From contig NZ_JAVDDV010000004.1 in NCBI RefSeq assembly GCF_030848565.1, forward strand, positions 186,001-250,000: a stretch of DNA of 64,000 nucleotides, in the 5' to 3' direction. Of this stretch, positions 27,249-36,490 are shown piece by piece. Position 1 is the stretch's first letter; each line of letters starts with the position of its first letter. The stretch comes from Natronolimnohabitans sp. A-GB9 (GTDB lineage Archaea; Halobacteriota; Halobacteria; Halobacteriales; Natrialbaceae). The notes under the pieces were generated by a model. It had not been told where the DNA came from. It saw only the letters and a list, made by a program, of their open reading frames with translations, and made no database searches. The translations under genes and the position numbers were made by a program.

Positions 27249-27566
27249 TCAGGCGAAGCCAAACACCCGCTGTAGTTCGGTCTCGATCTCGTCGATGTGG
27301 CGCTCGAGGACCGTCTCGAATCGCTCCTCGTCGACGAGGACGCCGGTAAGTCGGTCGTAGGGATCGTCGGGGAGTTCGACGCGGAACTCGCCGTCGCCTT
27401 CGTAGAACGGTTCGCTCTCGTTTAGGATCTGCTGGTCGATCGCGTGGACGAGTTCCGAGTCGTACTGTTCGTTCATTCGGTTGAACGCGTTCTTGTACGC
27501 CTGCTGGAGTTCCGGGAAGTAGTTGGCGTACTTGTCTTCGAATTTCTCGGGATCGAAGTCGGCCAT
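27249..27566 (-). CDS. DUF5783 family haloarchaeal protein
   Basis: A 105-residue soluble protein beginning MADFDPEKFEDKYANYFPELQ and ending IETELQRVFGFA, which I recognise as the haloarchaea-wide DUF5783 family. It is mostly helical and acidic, with no Cys. Its function is unknown. The ATG at 27566 starts the family consensus; a long upstream extension in frame is not coding. Confidence 0.8.
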   Translation of the reverse strand: MADFDPEKFEDKYANYFPELQQAYKNAFNRMNEQYDSELVHAIDQQILNESEPFYEGDGEFRVELPDDPYDRLTGVLVDEERFETVLERHIDEIETELQRVFGFA

Positions 27567-27745
27567 ACTCGAGTCCAGGGCCAGCGGGGACAAAAGTCGG
27601 ACGATCGGCCGCGTACTGGTTTTCACCGCCGGTAATGTCGTATTACTATCGATGACAACCGATTGACTCGGTATCGGTATCCGATATACGGACGATGCGT
27701 ACGCAAGCGGAACCAACACCCCCACGACCCTCCTCAGGCAGCCAC

Positions 27746-28132
27746 ATGCCTCCCGATCAACCGCCCATCCCACGCGAAGCGTTACCACCGGGATGGGGCC
27801 CAATCGACTGCTGTGACGGCTGTATCGAGTACCGTCACGGGCAGCCACCGATCGAACTCATCGCTGATCGGACGAGCGCCGATTGCTCACATCCGGGACT
27901 CGGGCTCTGTCGCTACTGGGAACTTCGATACCGGTTCTCGCTTGGCGACCGGACGGTCTCCGAATCGATCGGCCGCGTCTCGACCCGACAGGCTGCCGTC
28001 GAGGGTTTACTCGAGTGTATGCACTCGATTCACGAAACGACCGACGAACTGCCAGATCCGATCGAGGTTCGAACCGCCCTCGAGCGGGTCCGATTCTCGG
28101 ATTCCGTTCCCGATAGCCCGGCGCCGAGGTAG
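27746..28132 (+). CDS. Haloarchaeal hypothetical protein with clustered Cys
   Basis: A 128-residue protein I cannot assign. The N-terminal third is Cys-rich (PIDCCDGCIEYRHG, then ADCSHPGLGLCRYWE), which could hold a metal or cluster. The rest is a helical region (RQAAVEGLLECMHSIHETTDEL). An in-frame ATG lies 51 bases upstream and cannot be excluded. The Cys spacing (CC-x2-C ... C-x8-C) does not match a common zinc ribbon. Confidence 0.55.
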   Translation: MPPDQPPIPREALPPGWGPIDCCDGCIEYRHGQPPIELIADRTSADCSHPGLGLCRYWELRYRFSLGDRTVSESIGRVSTRQAAVEGLLECMHSIHETTDELPDPIEVRTALERVRFSDSVPDSPAPR

Positions 28133-28162
28133 CTCCGACGGCGTCGTTGGCATGTACACACC

Positions 28163-28211
28163 GATCGCCAGTACGAGAGCGGCGATCGGCGGGACGTAAC
28201 GACAGGAGAGC
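28163..28211. repeat. Type B intergenic repeat, half copy
   Basis: GGCGATCGGCGGGACGTAAC (28181-28200) and the following GACAGGAG match the right half of the full element at 42608-42694. The left half is degraded to CCGATCGCC. Confidence 0.6.
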
Positions 28212-28410
28212 GTCTCCCCAGTGTCGTCTCCGCTCGCGACAGTTGCGCCCAATAAATCATATATAGCGATACAGAACCTTGTTCGATCGAGCCTGAGTCC
28301 GTAAATCGGTCCCTACAGCGGGTGCATCGAACCACTGAGGTATTTGTGATGGCTGTTCGAACACGGAATATGGACGTGTTCGCAACCGAGTGTCGGATGG
28401 TCGCCGATCG

Positions 28411-29988
28411 ATGAAGGGGTACTACCGTCGGTACGTACAGGTCCTCGTCCGGTTTCTCCCAGTCGCGATCGCATTGCTCCGGGATCAGCGTCGGTTCCTG
28501 TTGTTCGGTCCTCCCCGGCAGGTCTCGACGGAGACCCACCAGGAACGCGCTCAGCGTCTCACCGAAACGATGCTCGAGCTCGGACCGGCGTTTATCAAGG
28601 TCGGGCAGGTCCTCTCGACGCGTCCCGACCTCGTCCCGCCGACGTACGTCGAGGCGCTCTCGACGCTCCAGGACGAAGTCCCCGAGGACGTCGGCGGCGA
28701 TCCGCTGTCGGTCGTCGAGGCGGAACTCGGCGACGACCTCGATCTCGAGACGCTCGAGCCGGTCGCCGGCGGGTCGCTCGCGTTCGTCTACACCGCCGAG
28801 TACGAGGGTGAACGGATCGCGCTGAAGGTTCGACGGCCGGGCCTCGTTGAGCTGATCGAACGCGACCTGCGGGTGATCAGGGGCCTCGTACCGCTTTTGA
28901 CGATGGTCGCCAACGAGCGCCAGCGATACTCCCTCGAGAACGTCGCCGACGACTTCGAGGAGATCATCCTCGAGGAACTGGACTTCCAGCGCGAGGCGAC
29001 GATCATGGCCGAGATCGGGGATAACTTCGAGGACGACGAACGGATCGTCATCCCCGAGACCTATCCCGAACTGTGCTCGGAGCAAATCGTCGCCATGGAG
29101 TACGTCGAGGGCGAGAAGATTACGGACGACGGTGCACTCGAGACGGCCGGGACCACCCGCAACGAGATGGCGACGCTGATCGCCCGCACGTACCTGAAGA
29201 TGGGGCTCGTCGACGGTGTTTTCCACGCAGATCCCCACCCTGGGAATCTCGCCGTGAACGACGCGGGTCAGCTAATCATCTACGACTACGGGATGAGCCA
29301 GCGGCTCACCGAACAGGAACAGGACGACATCACGAGCCTCTACCGATCGCTCGTCCGCCGCGACGTCGACGACCTGTTGAACACGCTCATCGCCCTCGAG
29401 GTACTCGACCCCGCAGTCGACAGGGTCGCCGTCAGGCGGGTGCTCGAGATGGTGATCGAGAACCTCGAGGGCCGCCCGGAGATCACCTGGCGGGCGATTA
29501 TCACCGAGTTGCTCTCGATGCTCGAGGATTTCCCGTTTCGCATTCCGCCCAACGTGATGTTGCTCATGCGGGTCGGGACCGTCGGCGAGGGCGTCTGTCG
29601 GAGCCTCGATCCGGAGTTCGATTTCATCGCCGTTACCCGGTCGTTTCTCGTCGATTACGGCTTTATCGAGGGCGAACTCGAGGCGCTGTTTACGGACGTT
29701 CGCGACGATCTCCGCGAGTCGGCGCCCGTCCTGGCGCGGGCACCGGCGCGGTTCGACACCGTCTTCGGACAGCTCGAGCGCGGTGAACTCGTCGTCAGAA
29801 CCGATCCACTCGAGTCGCCAAGCGGTGGGGATCCGGGTGTCGGCTACGCCGTGATCGCGGGTGCGTTGGTCGTCGCGGCGGCGATCCTGTCGGGTACCGA
29901 GCCGATCTACGGCGTCGTAAGCGCCGTGGCCGCGCTGCTCGTTTTCGGGCAGTACGTTCGAACGCGGCTGCTCTCTCGTGGGACGTGA
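28411..29988 (+). CDS. AarF/ABC1/UbiB-type protein kinase-like protein
   Basis: A 525-residue atypical kinase-like protein of the UbiB family, associated in other organisms with isoprenoid quinone or lipid metabolism at the membrane. It has the diagnostic KxGQ motif (FIKVGQVLSTRPDLVP), an Ala-rich loop VAGGSLAFVY, the kinase Lys in IALKVRRPG, and the catalytic-loop FHADPHPGNLAV with metal-binding YDYGMS. Two C-terminal helices (VGYAVIAGALVVAAAILSG and IYGVVSAVAALLVFGQYV) anchor it. A GTG at 28390 could add seven residues. The exact substrate is unknown. Confidence 0.9.
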   Translation: MKGYYRRYVQVLVRFLPVAIALLRDQRRFLLFGPPRQVSTETHQERAQRLTETMLELGPAFIKVGQVLSTRPDLVPPTYVEALSTLQDEVPEDVGGDPLSVVEAELGDDLDLETLEPVAGGSLAFVYTAEYEGERIALKVRRPGLVELIERDLRVIRGLVPLLTMVANERQRYSLENVADDFEEIILEELDFQREATIMAEIGDNFEDDERIVIPETYPELCSEQIVAMEYVEGEKITDDGALETAGTTRNEMATLIARTYLKMGLVDGVFHADPHPGNLAVNDAGQLIIYDYGMSQRLTEQEQDDITSLYRSLVRRDVDDLLNTLIALEVLDPAVDRVAVRRVLEMVIENLEGRPEITWRAIITELLSMLEDFPFRIPPNVMLLMRVGTVGEGVCRSLDPEFDFIAVTRSFLVDYGFIEGELEALFTDVRDDLRESAPVLARAPARFDTVFGQLERGELVVRTDPLESPSGGDPGVGYAVIAGALVVAAAILSGTEPIYGVVSAVAALLVFGQYVRTRLLSRGT

Positions 29989-30103
29989 GACGCCATCGTG
30001 GTGTCTCGGAGCGTGATACGTGGACGCCTCTGAATTCGAACCGTGACGGAGCACTTATGCTCACATCGGAGCATAGCTAGTACGAACGCCACCCGCTGGT
30101 CAT

Positions 30104-30859
30104 ATGACATCTCTGATTCCCTTCGCTATCGATTTCCACGTTCATTCGGACGATTCGTACGACGGACACGAACCGATCGAGCTCATTCTGGAGCACGCAG
30201 CCGATATCGGTCTCGATGGAATCGTGATTACCGACCACGACGAGATCGGCGAGTCACTGCGCGCTGCCGAACTCGCGCCGGAGTACGGACTGCTCGGGAT
30301 TCCAGGCGTCGAGGTTTCGACCAGACACGGCCACCTACTGGCGATCGGTGTCGAACAGCGACCCGATCCCGGCCAGCCGTTCATGGAGACCGTCGAAACC
30401 GTCCGCGAACTCGGCGGCATCGCGATCGTACCCCACCCCTTCCAGCGCAGCCGCCACGGCGTCCGGAAACGCCATATCAAAGACGCCGACGCGATCGAGA
30501 CCTACAACTCGATGGTCTTTACCGGGTACCGAAACCGCCGTGCGCGCACCTTCGCCCGTCGGCGCGGCTATCCGGAGATCGGTGCCAGCGACGCCCACTA
30601 CCTTCCTAACGTCGGGAAGGCCTACACGGAGATCCTCGTCTCCCCCGACGCTGCAAACCCAACGAAGGCCGACATCGACGGCGACGACCTCGTCGAGGCC
30701 ATCCTCGAGGGCCGGACCCAGATCCGCGGGAAACGAACGCCGATCCACAAGAGCACGATCCAGTACGCGAAAGGTGCCGTCCGCAAGTCGACGTACATGT
30801 TGACGAAGCGGGCCCCACTGGTTCCGACGGTGCCGGCCTCCATGGACCGTTCCAGGTGA
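30104..30859 (+). CDS. PHP-domain phosphoesterase
   Basis: A 251-residue metal-dependent hydrolase of the PHP superfamily. Metal ligands are visible in DFHVHSDDSYDG (about 10-20), VITDHDEIGES, GVEVSTRHGHLLAIG, VPHPFQ and the C-terminal GASDAHY. It resembles stand-alone PHP proteins related to histidinol phosphatase and RNase AM (nucleoside 3',5'-bisphosphate phosphatase); the substrate is unassigned. It is convergent with the DHH gene across a repeat-bearing gap. Confidence 0.88.
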   Translation: MTSLIPFAIDFHVHSDDSYDGHEPIELILEHAADIGLDGIVITDHDEIGESLRAAELAPEYGLLGIPGVEVSTRHGHLLAIGVEQRPDPGQPFMETVETVRELGGIAIVPHPFQRSRHGVRKRHIKDADAIETYNSMVFTGYRNRRARTFARRRGYPEIGASDAHYLPNVGKAYTEILVSPDAANPTKADIDGDDLVEAILEGRTQIRGKRTPIHKSTIQYAKGAVRKSTYMLTKRAPLVPTVPASMDRSR

Positions 30860-30890
30860 GCCGACCGAAGTCCGTCGTGTGGTTCTCTGA

Positions 30891-30949
30891 TGTTGTCCGA
30901 CAGTATGACCCTGACAACACGTTCCAGCCGATCTCATACGGACTGCTGT
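30891..30949. repeat. Partial type A and type B intergenic repeats side by side
   Basis: TGTTGTCCGACAGTAT (30891-30906) matches a type A arm and CATACGGACTGCTGT (30935-30949), followed by CCCGCCGATCG, matches the type B end. They lie between two convergent genes. Confidence 0.6.
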
Positions 30950-30978
30950 CCCGCCGATCGACAGAACGACGGCCGGTA

Positions 30979-32460
30979 TCAGGAGAGTTGTTTGCCGACG
31001 ATCTCGTCGGCGCGTTCGACGAACGCCGTCTTTTCCTCCCGCGGTACCGTCGCGCCGGCGGCGACGTCGTGACCGCCACCGTCGCCGCCGACCGCCCTCG
31101 AGGCCTCGCCCATGACGGCCGAGAGATCGAGCCCGTTCCGAACGAGCGTGTGGGTTCCACGCGCCGATACTTTCAGTTCGTCCTCGTTTTTCTCCGCGAA
31201 GGCGACGATCGGTTTCGATCGGCTGATCCCCTCGTTGCCCATCGCCATCCCCGCGACGATGCCGACGATCGTCTCTCGAATCCGATCGCCCGCGTCGAAC
31301 CACTGGACGTGGTCCTCGTGGGTGACCCCTTCCCGGGTGACGAGGTCGATCCCCTCCGAGAGGTTTCGACGGTGGTTCCGGAGGAGCGCCCGCGCGCGCT
31401 CGAGTGCGCCTTCCCGGTCGCCGAGACAGACCCCGAGGCCGACGTCGGCCCGTTCGTAGCGGGCGGTCGCGTTTAGCAGCGTCGAGAACTCGCTTGCATC
31501 CCGGAGTTCAGTACCCACGGGCTCTTCGGGAAGGACGTAGGCGGTGCCGACGAGCCCGTCGATCTTCGCCGCCGGGACGCCACTCGAGACGGCTCGCTTG
31601 ACGAGCGCGCTGGCGACAGTTTGCTTTTCCTCGCTGGAGAGGTCCGACCAGCGTCGCCACTCCCCGTCGCGTTTCAACTCGAGGTCGAGCCCGTCGAGGA
31701 ACCGAAGCGCCCCCTGTTGGTCGTTCGAAATGCCGGGAATGTGGACGTCGGTGGCGTACTCGAGGAGTTTCGGCAGCGGGCGGGTCTGTTTGCCGTAGAG
31801 CGCGAGGTCTTTCCCGGTCTCGACGACGCCGGCCTCGACGCCCTCCGCGACGATCTCCTCGTTGGCGCCGTGGAGTTCACCGCCGGAGGCCTGCATGTCG
31901 CCAACGGCGCCGACGACGGCCAGCGCGGCCAGATCGCGATTGTCGGCTCGGTGCGTCGTCGCGTCGTCGGCGACGACACCACCGTCCGCCGCGATCGCCT
32001 CTTCGTTATCCTGTCCGGAAACGTCGGCGAGCGCCCGTGCAAGTACGTAGCTTGCGCCCGCCCCCGAGAGCTCCGAGGCGCCGTCGATCCCGAACAGAAG
32101 CGGATTGAGGTGGTACCTCGTCTCGCGGTCGGCGGGCTGGTGGTGGTCGGCGATGACGGGCGTGAACGCGCCCGCGTCCTCGTGTTCACCGATGCTGTCG
32201 AGTTGGCCGCTCCCGAAGTCCGTAAACAACACGGTGTCGTAGTCGGTCGCCGCGATGTCGGCGATCGCGTCTTCGTCGAGCTGTTTCTCGAAAACCGTCT
32301 CGAAAGGGATCTGTGCCCGCTCTAGGGCCTGTGTGGCGATCGCGGCGCTGGTCAGCCCGTCGGCGTCGATATGCGACGCCAGCAGGACACGATCGGCTTC
32401 CAGGAGGCGGTTTGCACACGCAGTCGCTCGATCCGCGAGTTCGGGAACCGGCCCGGTCAT
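30979..32460 (-). CDS. DHH/RecJ-like phosphoesterase
   Basis: A 493-residue protein of the archaeal DHH (RecJ-like) family. The DHH domain motifs are SHIDADGLTSAA (about 29-40), TDFGSG and VIADHHQP. The C-terminal DHHA1 domain has GGDGGGHDVAAGATVP. Related archaeal proteins are single-strand exonucleases, some bound to GINS at the replication fork; this gene is not next to replication genes. It starts ATG at 32460, within 80 bases of a type B repeat. Confidence 0.88.
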   Translation of the reverse strand: MTGPVPELADRATACANRLLEADRVLLASHIDADGLTSAAIATQALERAQIPFETVFEKQLDEDAIADIAATDYDTVLFTDFGSGQLDSIGEHEDAGAFTPVIADHHQPADRETRYHLNPLLFGIDGASELSGAGASYVLARALADVSGQDNEEAIAADGGVVADDATTHRADNRDLAALAVVGAVGDMQASGGELHGANEEIVAEGVEAGVVETGKDLALYGKQTRPLPKLLEYATDVHIPGISNDQQGALRFLDGLDLELKRDGEWRRWSDLSSEEKQTVASALVKRAVSSGVPAAKIDGLVGTAYVLPEEPVGTELRDASEFSTLLNATARYERADVGLGVCLGDREGALERARALLRNHRRNLSEGIDLVTREGVTHEDHVQWFDAGDRIRETIVGIVAGMAMGNEGISRSKPIVAFAEKNEDELKVSARGTHTLVRNGLDLSAVMGEASRAVGGDGGGHDVAAGATVPREEKTAFVERADEIVGKQLS

Positions 32461-32539
32461 CGGTGCATCGGTCGATGGTGGGTCGGCATCCGGTATAAAC
32501 CCCCGGTCGTGGAGCGAGGCGTCACCGTCCGCAACGCGT

Positions 32540-32623
32540 CATACGGACTGCTGTAACGATGTCCCGCGGATCGCCGACCCGGTCCTGGCGATCGGCGGTA
32601 ATTGACTACCGGAGACCGTATCA
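32540..32623. repeat. Type B intergenic repeat (84 bp), begins at a stop codon
   Basis: CATACGGACTGCTGTAACG (32540-32558) with GTCCCGC, then GGCGATCGGCGG, ending ACCGTATCA (32615-32623). The last three bases are the TGA stop of the membrane-protein gene on the minus strand. The ends are inverted repeats of each other and match the copy at 42608-42694. Confidence 0.8.
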
Positions 32624-32980
32624 CAGCCCGAGGAGACCCAGCAGCGGTTCGCGAAACACGAGTAAGAGGACGTTGTTCAGCGCGAAGACGGCGTACAAGA
32701 GCACCATCAGCGCTGCGAACCGAACGTCCATCGGATCCGAGAGAACGTGTCCGATCACGACGATGATTCCGGCATAACAGACGGCCGCGAGTACGACGCC
32801 GGGAAGTCCGAGCACCTGATAGAAGAGAACGGTGACCGGGTTGAGCTCGGTCGCGTAGGGGACGAGAAAGAACAGGGTCGCCGCGATCGCGTCGATCGCC
32901 CAGAACACGAAAAAGGCGACGCGGAGACCGATGGCGTCCGGTGGATCGAGCTTCCGTCCGAGTGACGTTCGTACTGCCAC
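32621..32980 (-). CDS. Small integral membrane protein (DUF5658-like)
   Basis: About 119 residues from a GTG start at 32980; a longer frame reaches a GTG at 33049. Four hydrophobic stretches are visible: LRVAFFVFWAIDAIAATLFFLV, VTVLFYQVLGLPGVVLAAV, AGIIVVIGHVL and FAALMVLLYAVFALNNVLLLVF. The DA motif in helix 1 and the LNPV after it recall the DUF5658 family, but I hold this loosely. Function is unknown. Confidence 0.6.
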   Translation of the reverse strand: MAVRTSLGRKLDPPDAIGLRVAFFVFWAIDAIAATLFFLVPYATELNPVTVLFYQVLGLPGVVLAAVCYAGIIVVIGHVLSDPMDVRFAALMVLLYAVFALNNVLLLVFREPLLGLLGL

Positions 32981-33082
32981 AGTAGCCGTGAGGAGGGGCC
33001 CAGCGCGAGTAGAGATTATCCCTGCGAACGCGCGTTGTGAGGCTCTCACACGCGTCGCAGGGGCGTTTTGCGTTCGTGATTC

Positions 33083-33838
33083 TTAGCGTTCGCTCCCGCC
33101 TCGAGCGGCCTCGAGTGTCTCCCGTGCCAGCGCGTCGAACGTCGCTTCCGACGGGACCACGTCGACGTCGAGTCCCAGCGACGCGGCGGTGTCGGCCGTC
33201 GGATCGCCGATGACGCCGACGGTCGCGTCGGCCAAACCCTCGAGTGTGTCCCCACGAACGCCTCGCTCGGCGGCGGCCTCGAGGAAGTGCTCGACGGTCA
33301 ACGACGAGGTAAAGCAGGCGGCGTCGAGCTCTCCGGCGGCGGCCCGGTCGACCGACTCGCCGCTTCCTTCGGGTCGAACCAGCCGGTAGAGGATCGTCTC
33401 GTGGACGTACGCCCCCGCCTCCGAGAGCCCCTCGAGTAACACCGGACTGCCGTGGTCGCTGCGGGCTACCTCGACGCGTGCGCCGTCGACCTCGTCGGCG
33501 AGCGTCTCGACGAGACCACTCGAGGTGAACTCCTCGGGGACGATATCGACCGTGTAGCCGTGGTCGCGGAGCACGTCGGCCGTCGCAGGGCCGATCGCAC
33601 AGACGGTTTCGTCGGTCGGCTCCCAGCCAGCCTCGGTGGCCAGTTCCACGCCGGTCTTGCTCGTCAGAACGGCGTAGTCGGCGTCGGTCCGTGGCGTCGA
33701 GTCGGTCGGCTCGACGGCCAGCATCGGGTCCGGGACGGGATCGGCTCCGAGTTCCTCGAGCAGGTCGAGAGCCTCGGTGAGACGTTCGTCGTCGGGACGG
33801 AAGACCGCGACCGTCGGCGTGTCGGGTGTTTCGGTCAT
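33083..33838 (-). CDS. hemD: Uroporphyrinogen-III synthase
   Basis: A 251-residue enzyme that cyclises hydroxymethylbilane to uroporphyrinogen III. The family is poorly conserved, but TVAVFRPDDERLTEALDLLEELG, DYAVLTSKTGVELATEAG, CAIGPATADVLRDHGYTVDIVPEEFTSSGL and CFTSSLTVEHFLEAA fit it. It lies six bases after cobA as the third gene of a hemC-cobA-hemD operon, which supports the call. Confidence 0.92.
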   Translation of the reverse strand: MTETPDTPTVAVFRPDDERLTEALDLLEELGADPVPDPMLAVEPTDSTPRTDADYAVLTSKTGVELATEAGWEPTDETVCAIGPATADVLRDHGYTVDIVPEEFTSSGLVETLADEVDGARVEVARSDHGSPVLLEGLSEAGAYVHETILYRLVRPEGSGESVDRAAAGELDAACFTSSLTVEHFLEAAAERGVRGDTLEGLADATVGVIGDPTADTAASLGLDVDVVPSEATFDALARETLEAARGGSER

Positions 33839-33844
33839 TCTTGG

Positions 33845-34642
33845 TCAGTAGGTCTCGACTCGCTTGCCGTAGTCGTTTCGTAGGAAGTCGGCGACCGACT
33901 CGCGGGTGCTCGCGACGTCACCGATCACGGTCACCGCGGGCGGTGAGATTCCAACCTCGTTCGATACGTCGACGATGGTCTCGAGCGTACCCACGGCTAC
34001 TTGCTGGCCGGGCCAGGTAGCTCGCTCGACGAGCGCGACCGGGGTCTCGGGATCCATGCCGGCTTCACACAGCGCGGCCGTGTAGTCGGGGAGTCGCTTG
34101 ACGCCCATCAGAACGACGATGGTGCCACCGCCGGCGGCGAGTGCCTCCCAGTCGACTGCCGACTCCGCCTTGGTCGGATCCTCGTGGCCCGTGACAAACG
34201 AGACGGCCGAGGCGTGGTCGCGGTGTGTAACGGGGATGCCGGCGACTGCGGGTGCGGCGACGGCCGACGTGACGGCGGGAACGACCTCGAAGGGGACGCC
34301 GTGGGCCGCGAGATACTCGGCTTCCTCGCCACCGCGCCCGAAGATAAACGAGTCGCCGCCTTTGAGCCGGACGACCGATTTGTTCTCCTGGGCGAGTTCG
34401 ACCAGCCGCTCGTTGATCTCTACCTGTGGCGTTCGTTCGCCGCCGGCGCGCTTGCCGACGTCCTCGCGTCGGCCCTCGGGGAGCGACTCGATGATCTCCG
34501 GCCCGGGAAGCTTGTCGTGGAGCACGACGTCGGCCGCCTCGAGCAGCCGCTTTGCCTTGACCGTCAAGAGATCCGGGTCGCCGGGACCGCTACCGACGAG
34601 ATAGACGGTTCCTGGCTCGGCCTCGATGGGACCTTCTGACAT
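33845..34642 (-). CDS. cobA: Uroporphyrinogen-III C-methyltransferase
   Basis: A 265-residue SAM-dependent enzyme (SUMT) making precorrin-2 for siroheme and cobalamin, and for the archaeal haem route through siroheme. Family signatures: VYLVGSGPGDPDLLTVKAKRLL at the N-terminus, VVRLKGGDSFIFGRGGEE, and GIPVTHRDHASAVSFVTGH. It is 14 bases downstream of hemC. Confidence 0.95.
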   Translation of the reverse strand: MSEGPIEAEPGTVYLVGSGPGDPDLLTVKAKRLLEAADVVLHDKLPGPEIIESLPEGRREDVGKRAGGERTPQVEINERLVELAQENKSVVRLKGGDSFIFGRGGEEAEYLAAHGVPFEVVPAVTSAVAAPAVAGIPVTHRDHASAVSFVTGHEDPTKAESAVDWEALAAGGGTIVVLMGVKRLPDYTAALCEAGMDPETPVALVERATWPGQQVAVGTLETIVDVSNEVGISPPAVTVIGDVASTRESVADFLRNDYGKRVETY

Positions 34643-34656
34643 TTCCGTAGGTCAAC

Positions 34657-35793
34657 TCATTTCCCCGCCGGTTTATCTTCCTCGGAGACGTCATCTGTTG
34701 CGTCGGCGTCCTTGCGAGCCTGTTCGATCAGCGCCGCGGCACCACGCTCCGCGAGGTCCCGTGCGAACTCGCGGGCGGCCTCGGCGTGGGTCTCGATCGG
34801 CAGGTCGCGGCTTCCGACCACGGACTCCTCGCCGTCGCGGTCGAAGACGCTGACGGTGGCGTTGACGTACTCGCCCTGGACGATCGCGTAGATCCCGACC
34901 GGAGCGATACAGCCGCCGCCGAGTTCGGCGAGGATCGTTCGCTCCACGGTCGTCTCGACGCGACTGCGCGGGTGATCGATCGCCGACTGGATCTCGCGGG
35001 CCGTCTCACCGTCTTTTGCCGTCACCGCCAGCGCGCCCTGGCCCGGCGCGGGGACGAACGTCGACGTCGGCAGCTCCTGGTAGTCGACGTAGTGTGCGAG
35101 ACCGCTGCGCTCGAGACCCGACTGTGCGAGCACGATGGCGTCGTAGTCGGTCTCGACCTCGCGGCCCAGCGCCTGCCGCTCGAGCTCCGAGAGGTCGTCG
35201 AACCACTCGTCGACGGTGCGGTCGTACTCGGGCTCGAAGTCCTCGTCGCCGGTATTCGCTTTCCGTTCCTTGTCGGCCTCCGACCGCTCCTGGTGTTGTG
35301 CCTGCAGCGCCGGCGCGAGCAGCTTCTCGAGGCGGGTATCGACGTTCCCGCGAAGCGGTGCGACCTCGAGGTCCGGCCGCTCCGAAAGCAGCTGTGCGCG
35401 ACGACGGAGACTCGAGGTGCCGACGGTCGCGCCGGTCGGCAACTCCTCGAGCGTCGATCCGTCCGGCGTGATGAGCAGGTCACCCGGTGGCCCCCGTTCG
35501 GGGACCGCGGCGGTCACTAGCTCCTCGGGCTGTTCGGTCGGCATGTCCTTCATCGAGTGGATCGCCCCGTCGAGGTCGCCCTCGAGGACGCGCTCGTCGA
35601 GTTCGCGGACGAACGCGCCCGTCTTCCCCAGTCGATGGATCAGTTCGTCTCGGATCTGGTCGCCCGTCGTCTCGACGGTGACGAGTTCGACCTCGTGCCG
35701 TCGGTCCTCGAGGGCCTCCTTGACCAGGCCGGCCTGTCGCCGGGCGAGTGTCGACCCCCGTGTCGCCAGTCGTAGCGTCCCGTGTGTTCGCAT
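34657..35793 (-). CDS. hemC: Hydroxymethylbilane synthase (porphobilinogen deaminase)
   Basis: A 378-residue enzyme polymerising four porphobilinogens. Motifs: LRLATRGSTLARRQA, GAFVRELDERVLEGDLDGAIHSMKDMP, and GTSSLRRRAQLL. The dipyrromethane-cofactor Cys is in LGGGCIAPVG. An acidic haloarchaeal insertion lies around residues 180-225. The frame stays open far upstream, but that part is antisense to the globin gene. The ATG at 35793 sits about 26 bases after a TATA-like element; an ATG two codons upstream (35799) is also possible. Confidence 0.94.
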   Translation of the reverse strand: MRTHGTLRLATRGSTLARRQAGLVKEALEDRRHEVELVTVETTGDQIRDELIHRLGKTGAFVRELDERVLEGDLDGAIHSMKDMPTEQPEELVTAAVPERGPPGDLLITPDGSTLEELPTGATVGTSSLRRRAQLLSERPDLEVAPLRGNVDTRLEKLLAPALQAQHQERSEADKERKANTGDEDFEPEYDRTVDEWFDDLSELERQALGREVETDYDAIVLAQSGLERSGLAHYVDYQELPTSTFVPAPGQGALAVTAKDGETAREIQSAIDHPRSRVETTVERTILAELGGGCIAPVGIYAIVQGEYVNATVSVFDRDGEESVVGSRDLPIETHAEAAREFARDLAERGAAALIEQARKDADATDDVSEEDKPAGK

Positions 35794-35861
35794 AGGCATG
35801 AGTCGTCGCCTGGGGTATGAAAAGCGCACGCTTGTCGGGCGCAGACTGGTTGCACGGCTTA

Positions 35862-35934
35862 TACTGTCGGACGAAAATCCTGGCAGGTTTTCGCCCGCCA
35901 GTATCGAACACGGTGTTTCATACGGACTGCTGTA
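35862..35934. repeat. Type A-like hairpin followed by a type B end
   Basis: ATACTGTCGGACGAAAATCC (35862-35881) pairs imperfectly with GGTTTTCGCCCGCCAGTAT (35886-35904) to form a near-continuous hairpin. CATACGGACTGCTGTA follows at 35919-35934. The pair lies between the divergent hemC and globin promoters. Confidence 0.65.
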
Positions 35935-36013
35935 GCTATCGTAGCCACTGAACGTCAGCGCTGTTTTGCGGACCATCGCCCTCGAGCGCTCCCAGGAAAA
36001 CATGTTCGGGCCG

Positions 36014-36024
36014 AGGATTATATA
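36014..36024 (+). promoter_or_regulatory. TATA box of the globin gene
   Basis: GGATTATATAT, preceded by purines (CCGA), is centred about 30 bases before the ATG at 36049, as for a leaderless or short-leader transcript. Confidence 0.5.
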
Positions 36025-36048
36025 TTCCTCTTTCGTAGGAATGGCCGG

Positions 36049-36414
36049 ATGAGTGACACACTTTACGACCGACTCGGTGGTCGAGACGCGATCAGTGCCG
36101 TCGTCGATCGGTTCTACGAACGCGTCGTCGACGACGACCAGGTCGCCCACTACTTCGACGACGTCGACATGCAGCAACAACGCGCCCATCAGACGCAGTT
36201 CATCAGCGCCGTCGCGGGCGGCCCCGTCGACTACTCGGGCGAGGATATGGAGGCTGCACACGACGATCTCGGCATCACCACAGCCGACTTCGACGTCATC
36301 GTCGGCCATCTCGAGGCGACCCTCGAGGAGTTCGACGTCCCCGAAGACGACCGCGAGGCCGTCCTCGAGGCGGTCGGCTCCTACGAGGACGACATCGTCA
36401 CGGTGCCGGCCTGA
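36049..36414 (+). CDS. Truncated haemoglobin (group I)
   Basis: A 121-residue single-domain 2-on-2 globin that binds haem and O2 or NO. TLYDRLGGRDAISAVVDRFYERVVDD is the family start, with the Phe-Tyr (B9-B10) pair. The proximal His is in MEAAHDDLGI and the GG turn is in AGGPVDYSGEDM. It lies divergent from the tetrapyrrole operon hemC-cobA-hemD, so cofactor supply and haem protein are neighbours; common control is not shown. An ATG eight bases upstream is closed by a stop after three codons. Confidence 0.93.
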   Translation: MSDTLYDRLGGRDAISAVVDRFYERVVDDDQVAHYFDDVDMQQQRAHQTQFISAVAGGPVDYSGEDMEAAHDDLGITTADFDVIVGHLEATLEEFDVPEDDREAVLEAVGSYEDDIVTVPA

Positions 36415-36490
36415 TCGCGCCATCACCACTGCGGTGTGTGTTCGCATCAGACCCGAGACCTTTTGACCCAGTCGCGGCTATCACCAATCG

